Source: Candidatus Bathyarchaeota archaeon
Lineage (GTDB): Archaea > Thermoproteota > Bathyarchaeia > 40CM-2-53-6
Reading direction: 5' to 3'
Assembly (NCBI GenBank): GCA_005888745.1
Contig: VBBS01000032.1
Coordinates: forward strand, 56,116-120,115
Length of the DNA: 64,000 nt
In this document: positions 35,839-43,351 of the stretch, piece by piece
How positions within the stretch are numbered: position 1 is the first letter of the stretch
Layout of the letters: each line of letters begins with the position of its first letter
Position numbers and translations under genes: made by a program
Notes under the pieces: generated by a model
What the model was told of the DNA's origin: nothing
The model's input: only the letters and a program-made list of their open reading frames with translations
Database searches by the model: none

Positions 35839-36762
35839 TTACAAAATGAGCGAAAAGAGTCCTCTCGCGGTATGCAATCTGTTTTCAGCTTCGTCCCAGA
35901 CTGCTGACTGAGGGCCATCGATGACGTCTTCGGTCACCTCTTCGCCCCTATGAGCAGGCAGGCAGTGAAGGAATATCGCGCCAGGCTTGGCGTGTGCGAG
36001 TAGCTCCCGGTTTACCTGATACTTTGGAATGAACGTCGACAGTCGGGTCGCTCGGTCTTTCTCCATGCCCATTGAAACGAACGTGTCCGTGTAGATCGCG
36101 TCTGCGGCCTTGACCGCTTCTTCAGGGTCTTCCATGATGCTAATTGATGCTCCAGACATTTCAGCGGCTTCTTCGGCTTGTTTAACCGCTTCTGGGTCCG
36201 GGCCGTACCCCAGAGGCCTGGCGACACCAATGTCAACTCCAGTCTTAGCACAGCCTATCAGCAGGCTGTTGCAAACATTGTTTCCATCGCCAACGTATGC
36301 TAATTTTAGACCCTTCAGTCGTTTCTTGTACTGGATCAGCGTTAAGAGGTCTGCAAGTATCTGGCAAGGATGATGTTTGTCGGAAAGACCATTGACGACC
36401 GGCGCCTCCGCATTTTCCGAGAGAGAGACTAGGTCCTCATGCAAGTAGACCCGTGCCATTATGGCATCGACGTACCTGTCCAAGACTTTAGCGGTATCGG
36501 AAATCGTTTCTCCTCGTCCCAGTTGCATCTCGTTCCAGCTCAGATAAATGGGGTGGCCGCCGAGTTGGGCAACTGCTGTTTCGAAGGAAACCCGAGTCCT
36601 TGTTGACGGTTTCTGAAATATCAGGGCGACGGTTTTTCCTCTGAGCTCTTGTGGAACCCTCTTTCGCCTTGACAAAATCGAGGCGCGCCTTAGGATCAGA
36701 TCGATCTCCCTAGGGGACAATTCGACTAATGAGAGAATGTCTCGTCCTTTGAGGCCGACCAA
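35839..36762 (-). CDS. argF: Ornithine carbamoyltransferase
   Basis: 307 aa. It makes citrulline from ornithine and carbamoyl phosphate. Carbamoyl-phosphate loop STRTR is present as KPSTRTRVSFE. The ornithine-domain marks are HHPCQILADLLTL and FLHCLPAHRGEE, with the conserved Cys. Between them is YVGDGNNVCNSLL. The length is normal. It stands alone, with its own upstream TATA boxes, and is divergent from the Rdx gene. Confidence 0.95.
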   Translation of the reverse strand: MVGLKGRDILSLVELSPREIDLILRRASILSRRKRVPQELRGKTVALIFQKPSTRTRVSFETAVAQLGGHPIYLSWNEMQLGRGETISDTAKVLDRYVDAIMARVYLHEDLVSLSENAEAPVVNGLSDKHHPCQILADLLTLIQYKKRLKGLKLAYVGDGNNVCNSLLIGCAKTGVDIGVARPLGYGPDPEAVKQAEEAAEMSGASISIMEDPEEAVKAADAIYTDTFVSMGMEKDRATRLSTFIPKYQVNRELLAHAKPGAIFLHCLPAHRGEEVTEDVIDGPQSAVWDEAENRLHTARGLFSLIL

Positions 36763-36808
36763 GGTTTCGATAAATCTCCGTGACTGTTTACCCGTCGAAG
36801 ATTATTCT

Positions 36809-36816
36809 CTTATAAG
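36809..36816 (-). promoter_or_regulatory. TATA box, argF side of the divergent region
   Basis: CTTATAAG, a palindromic archaeal TATA box, lies about 47 bases before argF. A second box, GGTATAAG, lies slightly further upstream. Confidence 0.5.
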
Positions 36817-36862
36817 AACCCGCTACTTATACCTCAATTCGATCTCGGGATTTGAAAACGGG

Positions 36863-36868
36863 TTTAAA
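36863..36868 (+). promoter_or_regulatory. TATA box for the Rdx-family gene
   Basis: TTTAAA, inside GGGTTTAAATC, lies 36 bases before the ATG. That is the spacing of a nearly leaderless archaeal transcript. Confidence 0.55.
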
Positions 36869-36903
36869 TCTCGCTAACCATACGCTCAACAATAGACGGA
36901 AAA

Positions 36904-37173
36904 ATGGTTGACCTCGAAATTACGTACTGCCAACCTTGCGGACATCAGCCAAGAGCGTTGGACATGGTTAGTCAACTCCTCGCGATCTACGGCATGCCTC
37001 TGAACCGGAGACTTACAATCTCTCTGAAACCAGCAGACAAAGGAGTCTTTGACGTAGTACTTGATGACCAGCTGATCTTTTCGAAGCACCAACAAGGTCG
37101 TTTCCCGACTGTTGATGACCTCAAGAAACAGCTCGACCAGAAGCTTACGATTCCTCTAGAAACCCCTCAGTAG
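36904..37173 (+). CDS. Rdx (SelT/SelW/SelH) family selenoprotein-like protein
   Basis: 89 aa. EITYCQPCGHQPRALDMVSQLL is the family N-terminus, with a C-x-x-C redox pair (Cys in place of Sec). FDVVLDDQLIFSKHQQGRFP matches the later strand. It has a thioredoxin-like fold and a likely redox role with an unknown partner. It starts at ATG behind a TATA box. Confidence 0.82.
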   Translation: MVDLEITYCQPCGHQPRALDMVSQLLAIYGMPLNRRLTISLKPADKGVFDVVLDDQLIFSKHQQGRFPTVDDLKKQLDQKLTIPLETPQ

Positions 37174-37238
37174 ACATACTGAACCGCTGAGTCCAGCTTA
37201 ATCAAGAAAAATCACCAGAATACGAGATCTCGGCAGTC

Positions 37239-38144
37239 TCATCCAACAAGGTTTCTTACGATAGTCTGAGGCTGGAACGATTCCAGATCGTCGTATCCCT
37301 GCCCAGTTCCGACAAGAGTCACCGGCCTGCCCATTATGTAAGACAGCGATATCGCACTGCCGCCTTTGACATCGGCGTCGAGTTTCGCGAGAATTATCCC
37401 ATCGATCCTGACTGCTTGCGAAAAGACCTTGCCCTGCTCCACGGCATCGTTTCCAGTGAGCGCATCTACGACTAGAATTGTCAAGTCGGGTTTCGTGACC
37501 CGGACAATCTTTCTCATCTCCTCCAACAAATTCTGATTTGTCTGCATTCGTCCCGCGGTGTCGATTAGAACCGCGTTGATTCCATGCGCTCGCGCATAAT
37601 TGACCGCATCAAACGCGACGGCAGCTGGATCGGCCCCGTATTGATGTTTGATCAATCTCACGCCAATTCTTCTCGCGTGTTCCTCAAGTTGTTCTATTGA
37701 ACCCGAACGGTATGTGTCGCTTGCAGCTAGGATGCATGTTCTGCCTTTTCGCTGGAGAATGTGTGCCAGCTTTGCAATGCTTGTCGTCTTTCCTGTTCCG
37801 TTAATGCCTACAAATACTATTATCGCAGGCTCTCCGGCCTTCTTCTTCTCTTCAACTAGCTCGAAGATGTCGAGTCTTCCGGCCCTATCAAGTACCGATA
37901 GTAGTACGTCGCTCAGAATTGCCTTGACTCTTTCTCGGGGGTCTGAAAATCTTGCAAACTGGACATCTTTCAATTTTTCCTTTAATTCTGTCGCTACGTA
38001 ATCTGCAACAGAGACCGCGACATCATTTTCCACTAATGAGAGCTGGAACTCGTCCAGAACCTTGTCTAGATCCTTTCCTTGAAGCTCTGTTTTGGTCACG
38101 CGGTCGTAGAAGTTGGAAAACTGCGCCCTAAGCTTGTCAAACAA
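37239..38144 (-). CDS. ftsY: Signal recognition particle receptor FtsY
   Basis: 301 aa. After a short N-domain come the SRP-GTPase motifs: FVGINGTGKTTSIAKLA (G1), ILAASDTYRSGSIEQL (G2/insertion), VLIDTAGRMQTNQNLLEEM (G3), ILAKLDADVKGGSAI (G4) and VTLVGTGQGYDDLESF. It docks SRP-bound ribosomes at the membrane. It is the last gene of the conserved L39e-L31e-aIF6-LX-prefoldin-FtsY cluster, separated from prefoldin by a TnpB remnant. It starts at TTG. Confidence 0.95.
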   Translation of the reverse strand: MFDKLRAQFSNFYDRVTKTELQGKDLDKVLDEFQLSLVENDVAVSVADYVATELKEKLKDVQFARFSDPRERVKAILSDVLLSVLDRAGRLDIFELVEEKKKAGEPAIIVFVGINGTGKTTSIAKLAHILQRKGRTCILAASDTYRSGSIEQLEEHARRIGVRLIKHQYGADPAAVAFDAVNYARAHGINAVLIDTAGRMQTNQNLLEEMRKIVRVTKPDLTILVVDALTGNDAVEQGKVFSQAVRIDGIILAKLDADVKGGSAISLSYIMGRPVTLVGTGQGYDDLESFQPQTIVRNLVG

Positions 38145-38249
38145 GGCATTCTCAAATCTTCGGTTGACCGGTTGGCAATAGCTTCCGTTATCTCTGTAGG
38201 ATATTCACTAAAGACAAGATAGGCTTGTCAAAGCGGTCGTCCCGTGAGC

Positions 38250-38525
38250 TCGTCGCGATGGCATGAGGAGAGCGACCTCGACCACGTGAGGGGTCAGAAC
38301 TGGGATAGCCCGTTGGTTGGCCACTGTAAAATCCCTGCCTGGCAACAGGCCAAGCTCCCACGCTACAGGCGCGAGGGGCGGTCGAGGTTAGACCGTTCCC
38401 TGCCAAAAAGAGACAACGTGTCTCTGAGGCGCAAAAGCTCTCAGGTGAAGCAGTGAAGGGGAACCCGACGACGGTAATCGCCCGGGTCGATGAGAGCAAG
38501 TCGAGTAAAAGCGATCGAAGGCTCG
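38250..38525 (+). pseudogene. Second TnpB 3'-end remnant, inside the translation cluster
   Basis: The plus strand here carries GAAGCAGTGAAGGGGAACCC and then a stretch that matches the end of the TnpB remnant at 4.8 kb, apart from a 3-base gap. In frame it reads GEAVKGNPTTVIARVDESK versus DEAVKGNPTTTVILRVDGGK. Upstream, LATGQAPTLQARGAVEVRP may be further TnpB tail. It lies between ftsY and prefoldin alpha, where archaea normally have no gap, so it marks a transposon insertion that has mostly decayed. Confidence 0.7.
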
Positions 38526-38533
38526 ATAGAACC

Positions 38534-39007
38534 TCAAACAATCTCTACCGGCCCACCGCCTTTCTTGCGAGCTAGGTCCTCTAGGCGGGCTCTGTAGTCC
38601 TCAGTTTGGTTGATGATCTGGCTCAACTGTTGTGTGACGTTGATCCGTGCTTTGTCCATGTCGGATGCTCTCATGTTGAGATCCCTAATTGAATCATCTA
38701 CGGTCTTTTCTATGCAGACCCCCGCGCCAACTCCGATTATGACGTGCTGAGAATCTTCGAGCTTCGCCTTTACAAATGAGCCCGAGCCTATTGGAATCAG
38801 CATTTCAACGTTCTTTCCTGACTCCTTTGTGCCCTCAAGAGTTTGCTTGGCGGTCTGCGTCTCGGAGAGAGCGCCTGTCACAATATCGAGTCTCGACGAG
38901 AGAACCCTAGCTGACCCTTCTAGCATTCTGATCTCGACTAGTAGCTGGCGCATTTCCTCGTCTAGGTTTCGAGGGGCGGCCACCTGCTTTTTCGAACTCG
39001 CCATCAA
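38534..39007 (-). CDS. Prefoldin alpha subunit
   Basis: 157 aa. Two long coiled-coil helices (about residues 15-60 and 105-145) flank a beta hairpin region (MLIPIGSGSFVKAKL, HVIIGVGAGVCIEKT). This is the alpha-prefoldin layout. With the beta subunit it forms the hexameric jellyfish chaperone that passes unfolded chains to the thermosome. The TTG start overlaps the LX stop (TTGA); an ATG one codon later is equally possible. Confidence 0.92.
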   Translation of the reverse strand: MMASSKKQVAAPRNLDEEMRQLLVEIRMLEGSARVLSSRLDIVTGALSETQTAKQTLEGTKESGKNVEMLIPIGSGSFVKAKLEDSQHVIIGVGAGVCIEKTVDDSIRDLNMRASDMDKARINVTQQLSQIINQTEDYRARLEDLARKKGGGPVEIV

Positions 39008-39207
39008 ACCGCCTCTGGTTCAGGTAATTCCTCAATCTGTTTGATAGTTATTTCGAACTTCCTTGCCTTGTGCCGACTTCCCATGTCAGAGTAGAGGTGT
39101 TGCAAAGCGTCTTCTTTCTTGACTGCTCTGATGTCCTTGCTGAATGGGAGCTTGTCTCCGCCCTTTCGCAATTCGCCTGTTATCTTGAATAGTCGTACCT
39201 GACTCAG
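39004..39207 (-). CDS. Ribosomal protein LX (L18Ae/L20a), CTG start
   Basis: 67 aa, absent from the ORF track because it has no ATG/GTG/TTG. The frame reads xSQVRLFKITGELRKGGDKLPF, then MGSRHKARKFEITIKQIEE, the LX family. The in-frame TAG at 39223-39225 lies only five codons upstream, and none of those codons is a usual start, so CTG 39207 is the start by exclusion and fits the family N-terminus. It lies between aIF6 and prefoldin alpha, the conserved archaeal order. Confidence 0.9.
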   Translation of the reverse strand: MSQVRLFKITGELRKGGDKLPFSKDIRAVKKEDALQHLYSDMGSRHKARKFEITIKQIEELPEPEAV

Positions 39208-39259
39208 TGTGGTAGCCTTGCCCTAGAATATCGGAGTTCGCGAATGGGCGGTACTTAAC

Positions 39260-39922
39260 CTAATCCGTTTGGAAAGCGTTACTTAGCGCGATAAGCTCCG
39301 AGCCTAGCGTGTGGGAGCCCACGATGGCGCCTCTGGAGTTGACTACCAGTCCTGCTTTCGGGTATGGGACTCCAGAATTTACGGTCCCCCTGGACACCGG
39401 AACGCCGAGAACACTTGAGATGGTCCTGCTCTCATTGTCAGTGATTATTGGATTCGCTAAGACTCCCTTGTTTGAAGCAGTTGCCAATGCGCCAACGTGT
39501 GGAAGTCCTCCTATAGTAGAAGGTCGGACGGGGACTTCTAGTGTTTCTTCGAGTGCAGTCACGGTATTGTGATTGAGTCGTGGATCGATTATGGCACCAT
39601 GATCGTTGCAGAGTATTATGTTGCCCAGCGCCGTTCGCTTCTCTCTTACGATCTCGATATGCGCTCCTGTCGAGCGGAGTTGCTCTAGTTCATCTTTCGT
39701 GGTAATATAGGGGACGAGGACAGCGTTGGAGTTACCAGTGACATAGATTCCAACAAGTCTAGATTCTGCAATTCCAACCGAGCAGGGGTCTACGCCCAAT
39801 ATGTCGTGGAAGCTACTTATCTTCTTGTGAGAGATGCCGGCCGGCAATATTGCTATCTTATCATTCGCGAAAGAGAAAATCCCTACGTTCGGGTCTCCAA
39901 AGATGTCAGAGAGAATGATCAT
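39260..39922 (-). CDS. Translation initiation factor aIF6
   Basis: About 220 aa. It binds the large subunit and blocks subunit joining. MIILSDIFGDPNVGIFSFANDK and later repeats such as NNTGALAT-like GGLPHVGALATAS and GVPYPKAGLVVNS show the five-fold pentein repeats. I take ATG 39922 as start; the track uses TTG 39952. The first five codons belong to an integrated element: the native 5' end is now 5.6 kb away, next to L31e. Confidence 0.93.
   Translation of the reverse strand: MIILSDIFGDPNVGIFSFANDKIAILPAGISHKKISSFHDILGVDPCSVGIAESRLVGIYVTGNSNAVLVPYITTKDELEQLRSTGAHIEIVREKRTALGNIILCNDHGAIIDPRLNHNTVTALEETLEVPVRPSTIGGLPHVGALATASNKGVLANPIITDNESRTISSVLGVPVSRGTVNSGVPYPKAGLVVNSRGAIVGSHTLGSELIALSNAFQTD
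39906..39914 (+). repeat. Attachment core, aIF6 side (attL)
   Basis: TCAGAGAGA. To its left is aIF6 coding sequence. To its right is the element left arm (ATGATCATCGCCTTCTCTAACC) and the integrase fragment. The core falls on aIF6 codons 4-6 of the present gene. Confidence 0.75.
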
Positions 39923-39942
39923 CGCCTTCTCTAACCGTTCGG

Positions 39943-40200
39943 TTAAGCCCAACCGCTCACATATTCTAACATTGCGTCTTTGTCAGCTTGGGTGCATGTC
40001 AGACCGAGATAGTGGCTAAGAGCCGTCATCTGAGTATCCCCCTGCGAGAGAAACACCTCCAGGACTCGTTCGGGGTAGGATGCGACAAGCCAGCTTTCCC
40101 AGCTTTTTCGCAGGGTCTTAGGTCCGAGTCCCACATGGTCCAGCCATGCTCTCTTTGCCCATCGTTCTAGGTTCTGACTCCAACCTTTCCATGTTGACAC
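39943..40200 (-). pseudogene. Tyrosine recombinase C-terminal fragment, copy A
   Basis: About 85 codons are homologous to copy B: TWKGWSQNLERWAKRAW, then GPKTLRKSWESWLVASYPERV, FLSQGDTQMTALSHYLGL and ADKDAMLEYVSGWA. The TLRKSWESWL segment and the SHYLGL end fit the catalytic Arg and Tyr region of archaeal integrases. The N-terminal two thirds are missing. The 3' end abuts the attachment core at the aIF6 start. The identical run around CCAGGACTCGTTCGGGGTAG shared with copy B is over 50 bases long. Confidence 0.75.
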
Positions 40201-40267
40201 ATCCGAAACCAGGATCCTCACTCACCCCCTTAAGGTAGCGGATTCTATATGTTGAGCGAGGCGGTTA

Positions 40268-40286
40268 TCCCAGCTACAGGCTGGGA
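40268..40286 (+). other. Perfect 7-bp hairpin upstream of vapB
   Basis: TCCCAGC-TACAG-GCTGGGA. It has no T tract, so it is not a clear terminator. It could be an element end structure or an operator. Confidence 0.35.
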
Positions 40287-40348
40287 ACAAGACCCCTCTC
40301 AATAACCAAAGAACAACCGAACGAGACGGGCGGACGTGGGCTCGGAAA

Positions 40349-40378
40349 CAATATATTTTGCATTATGCATTATGCATC
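40349..40378 (+). promoter_or_regulatory. vapBC promoter with tandem ATGCAT operator-like repeat
   Basis: An AATATATTT TATA box lies 30-40 bases before the vapB ATG. It is followed at once by GCATTATGCATTATGCATC, two overlapping copies of GCATTATGCAT. The position over the expected transcription start fits autoregulation by VapB. Confidence 0.5.
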
Positions 40379-40387
40379 CAGGGAACC

Positions 40388-40597
40388 ATGGCCAAGACCG
40401 TTGCGGTTAGAGAAGAGACGTGGGAGAGGATGAAGAAGCTCTTGGAGGCAGGGGATGCAAAGAACTTCGACGAGCTGATCAGGAAGCTGATAGACCAGAG
40501 CCTCCGGGTTCCCAGGTCGATGCTCGGCGTCGATAGGAACAGAAAGGTCCGGCTGACCGTGCAGGAGCACGAAGAGATCACGAGAGATGCCCACTGA
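40388..40597 (+). CDS. VapB-type antitoxin
   Basis: 69 aa from ATG 40388 (the track adds ten residues of promoter). MAKTVAVREETWERMKKLLEAGDAKNFDELIRKLID is a ribbon-helix-helix-like DNA-binding part. The C-terminal half is the likely toxin-binding tail. Its stop overlaps the VapC start by 11 bases (ATGCCCACTGA), which couples translation of the pair. Confidence 0.8.
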   Translation: MAKTVAVREETWERMKKLLEAGDAKNFDELIRKLIDQSLRVPRSMLGVDRNRKVRLTVQEHEEITRDAH

Positions 40598-41003
40598 GCC
40601 TCGAGACCAGCTTGATAGGAAGCAAGCGGTCGTTCTGGACTCTTTCGCCTGGATAGAATATTTCAACGGGACCAGTGCTGGAGAGAAAGTTCAGGGCTTC
40701 TTGGAAACGGGGCGTGCTTTGACTCCGGCTATTGTAGTCGCGGAGCTCTCGGAGAAGCACAAGAGATTGAATCGGGAGTTTGGGCCAAAGTACGACTTCA
40801 TGAATGCTCGGACCAGTATCGTGCCGCTGGAAGAGGAGCTTGCACGGGCGGCGGGTGAGCTCAATTTTGAGAGAAAGAAGAGGGCGAAAGGCTGGGGGAT
40901 GGCCGACTCAATTGTGCTGGCTACCGCCAGACGGTCTAAGGCCATAATGGTTACTGGAGACCCTCACTTCAAAGATTTGGCCGACGAGACTATCTTCCTC
41001 TAG
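40587..41003 (+). CDS. VapC-type PIN-domain toxin
   Basis: 138 aa. The PIN acidic residues are in place: VLDSFAWIEYF (first Asp), VVAELSEKH (Glu), WGMADSIVLATA (Asp) and IMVTGDPHFKDL (Asp). PIN toxins are Mg-dependent RNases that cut tRNA or rRNA. It is the cargo of element 1 and probably helps keep that remnant in the genome. Confidence 0.88.
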   Translation: MPTEPRDQLDRKQAVVLDSFAWIEYFNGTSAGEKVQGFLETGRALTPAIVVAELSEKHKRLNREFGPKYDFMNARTSIVPLEEELARAAGELNFERKKRAKGWGMADSIVLATARRSKAIMVTGDPHFKDLADETIFL

Positions 41004-41169
41004 TCGTTCGTAGGTTCGCTGGTCCGCGATTCATTAGGCTACTAGACAAATGGGCATGAACGTCTAGTATGCGTCAGATCCGAAGAGAAACCATCCCTAC
41101 GTTCCGTAAGAGAAATCACCCTCTCCCAGCAGTTTTATCCGAAAAGCAAATGCCCAACACCTCTTCCCA

Positions 41170-41235
41170 GCTCTTGGAGAAACAGCTTTCTGGGGAGGGT
41201 GTCATTCTCGGGTGTGACCAAGCGTTTCAGAGAGA
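41170..41235 (+). repeat. Junction of the two elements: right arm of element 1 plus core
   Basis: The left part (TCATTCTCGGGTGTGACC, then TTTCAGAGAGA) matches 45425-45495. The right part (core, ATGATCATCGC, CTCTAACC and the integrase end) matches 39906 onward. A hybrid of both ends is exactly what a head-to-tail junction should look like. Confidence 0.75.
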
Positions 41236-41262
41236 ATGATCATCGCTTTCTCTAACCGCCGC

Positions 41263-41672
41263 TTAGGCCCATCCGCTTACGTATTCTAACATTGCGTCTT
41301 TGTCAGCTTGAGTGAATGGCAGACCGAGGTAGTGACTGGGAGCCGTCATCTGCGTATGCCCCTGCGAGAGAAACGCTTCCAGGACTCGTTCGGGGTAGGA
41401 TGCGACAAGCCAGCTTTCCCAGCTTTTTCGAAGGGTCTTGGGTCCTAGTCCAATAGGGTCCACCCGAGATCTTCCGGCCCACCTTTGCATGTCCTGGGTC
41501 CAACCCTTCCACGTCGGAAGAGACTTGGCCTTGAAGAAATAGGGTAGGATCTCGCGCACTGGTAGTTTTTCCTTGAAGATGAAACAGCGTGTTTTGAACG
41601 TGGTTTTAGGTGGCCCGAATAGACCGGGTGGGCCCCGAAATTCGTTGCTTGTTAGTCGCCCTCTTCTATCTT
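41263..41672 (-). pseudogene. Tyrosine recombinase C-terminal fragment, copy B
   Basis: The track ORF (41263-41559, GTG) can be extended in frame to just after a TAG at about 41673: RRGRLTSNEFRGPPGLFGPP, TRCFIFKEKLPVREILPYFF, then TWKGWTQDMQRWAGRSR and the same end as copy A (LSQGHTQMTAPSHYLGL, EYVSGWA). It keeps more of the catalytic domain than copy A but still lacks the N-terminal part and a start. Confidence 0.72.
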
Positions 41673-41704
41673 TGAGCTAGATTTGCCCCCTTGAGGGCCG
41701 AAAA

Positions 41705-41971
41705 ATGGACCTAGTCTCGACGCTGAACCTTTTAGCTTTCGGGGCCTTATTCGCTGTCGGACTCGTGCCCCTATACCTGTCGTTCAAGCTGAACGTGAAA
41801 TCTCTCAGAATACTTTCTCTGATGCTAGGCCTTTTTGCCACAATCCACGGCACATATCACCTGGCATTTGACCTCAACCAACCCACCCTCGCTATGGGAG
41901 TGCTCGACCCAATCTCCGTAACGTTTCTCCTTGCCTTCGGACTCTATTTCTCCAAGAAGGGAATCCCGTGA
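41705..41971 (+). CDS. Small three-helix membrane protein, hypothetical
   Basis: 88 aa. Segments LLAFGALFAVGLVPLYLSF, SLMLGLFATIHGTYHLAF and ISVTFLLAFGLYFS are membrane-spanning. The stop overlaps the next gene's start, so the two are a pair, perhaps subunits of one complex. It is cargo of element 2. The function is unknown. Confidence 0.6.
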   Translation: MDLVSTLNLLAFGALFAVGLVPLYLSFKLNVKSLRILSLMLGLFATIHGTYHLAFDLNQPTLAMGVLDPISVTFLLAFGLYFSKKGIP

Positions 41972-42318
41972 CGGATCTCGGGATCCTAGCTGCGCAAACC
42001 TATACCTTGATCGTAATCCTGCTGGCGAGCATCGTATTTGCAAGACTGGCCTTGAAGGGCAAGAATCTCGGAAGCTACCGGGTGCAGCTGTCCGTCTTCA
42101 TCCTCATCTGGGCTGCCGCTGAGATGCCCCGTGCAGCCTCTAACCTCGGCCTAGTCTCAGCCTCCGACTACGGAACACTGGGACTTTTCCTCCACATGGT
42201 CTCGATGGCCGCCTTCGCAGCGTTTGTAGGGGCCAAGTCGTTCAATTTCTTCAAACCGGCACCTAAAGGGGCTCTCTCGACATCAACTCCCACCATACCC
42301 AGCCTTCAGCAAGCATAG
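41968..42318 (+). CDS. Membrane protein, partner of the preceding gene, hypothetical
   Basis: 116 aa. It has three hydrophobic segments (TLIVILLASIVFARLAL, LSVFILIWAAAEMPRAA, LFLHMVSMAAFAAFVGAKSF). It starts in a GTGACG overlap with the end of the previous gene. No family is recognised. The paired arrangement and similar size suggest a two-subunit membrane unit. Confidence 0.6.
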   Translation: MTDLGILAAQTYTLIVILLASIVFARLALKGKNLGSYRVQLSVFILIWAAAEMPRAASNLGLVSASDYGTLGLFLHMVSMAAFAAFVGAKSFNFFKPAPKGALSTSTPTIPSLQQA

Positions 42319-42326
42319 GACAGGCC

Positions 42327-42590
42327 ATGTCCAAGACTCTCGGCAGACAGGTCTTGAAGGCACTCAACCTTTACTTCGACCTCAAAACCGTAGCAAGCGA
42401 TCCGGAGGCGTTTGGGAAGGTTCTGGACAAGTTGTTCGGAGGAACATCGAAGGTCCTCAAACAGGTTATCGGCCAGACCTTGATCACAAAGGTAAACGGA
42501 CAGGTAGACGATCGGAGAGTCCGGGAATTTCCAGAGTGGATACAGATTGCCAGGGCCAAGTTCCTCTCATCCTCTAGGCTCTCAGTTTAA
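42327..42590 (+). CDS. Small soluble protein, hypothetical
   Basis: 87 aa. VLKALNLYFDLKTVASDPEAFGKVLDKLFG is a helical segment, and the rest is polar. It follows the membrane pair by nine bases, so it is probably in the same transcript. It may be a cytoplasmic sensor or regulator for that pair, but this is a guess from position only. Confidence 0.55.
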   Translation: MSKTLGRQVLKALNLYFDLKTVASDPEAFGKVLDKLFGGTSKVLKQVIGQTLITKVNGQVDDRRVREFPEWIQIARAKFLSSSRLSV

Positions 42591-42748
42591 GTCGGCCTAA
42601 ACCGAAGAAAACTTCACTAGCATCTGGGGACAGCCATTCTATCCATCAAGCCTATAGAGCGACCGCGCTTCTCGGAGTAAACAGTCCATGGTTTTTCGCA
42701 AGTCTTGAAACAGAATCCTGTTGTCCATTGGAAATTATTGGCGCGTGA

Positions 42749-43330
42749 GTGGGGCCTCCTACCCGTTGCGCCTCGAACAAATCCCGGAGTAGGGAGGTAG
42801 AACGGAAGATAACAGAAGCACTGCGTAGAGAAGAACATTATTTTCTGAGAAAATACTTCGACGCCAGGGCTCTCTCCCAGATGGCAGTCTTTGCTGCACT
42901 ATACTCTGTCCTCGTCTGGGTTTTGCCAGGTTTGAGCTTCGCCGCAGCGCAGTTCAGAATTGCTGAGGGTCTGAAGCCTGCCATTGCCAAAAAATGGATC
43001 TAAGCTTTCGCGTTTGCATTAGGAAGCTTCTTGGGCAACCTGAGCTCGCCCTTTGCGGGAGTCTACGAGCTAGGTTTCATGCCCCTGATGAACATCGTTG
43101 GCGGATTACTCGCCTACGGAGTTGCAAGAGCCTTCAAGAGAAACTATTTGGTCGCTGGACTGGTTTACGCCGCCATCATCGGTCTCAGTGTTTCATGAAT
43201 GTTGCATGTACTCTTCAACATTCCTCTGGAAGTTTTGACTCCGTTACTGATTGCAAGTGAGGAGACCGTAATGATAATCGGAGCAGTTCTCTTCTACCTC
43301 GTCGAGAAGCGATGGAAATGGTACCAGTAA
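42749..43330 (+). pseudogene. QueT-like membrane transporter, broken by two stops
   Basis: One frame runs from about 42749 to TAA 43328-43330, with stops TAA at 43001-43003 and TGA at 43196-43198. It reads MAVFAALYSVLVWVLPGL, QFRIAEGLKPA, then SFLGNLSSPFAGVYELGF, LVAGLVYAAIIGLSVS and IGAVLFYLVEKRWKW. The RIAE motif and helix layout resemble QueT-type queuosine/archaeosine precursor transporters. Both stops can arise from CAA or CGA by C-to-T change. The exact start is unclear. Confidence 0.7.
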
Positions 43331-43351
43331 ACGGGAGGTGAAAGATAACAA

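Larger units (their letters stand above)
39906..41235. mobile_element. Integrated element 1 (1.3 kb remnant carrying VapBC)
   Basis: It is bounded by core copies at 39906 and 41227. Contents: integrase 3' fragment, a hairpin (40268-40286), a VapB antitoxin and VapC toxin pair, and a right arm (41170-41226) that matches the right arm of element 2. Most of the element has been lost. It sits between aIF6 and L31e, which are neighbours in many archaea. Confidence 0.7.
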
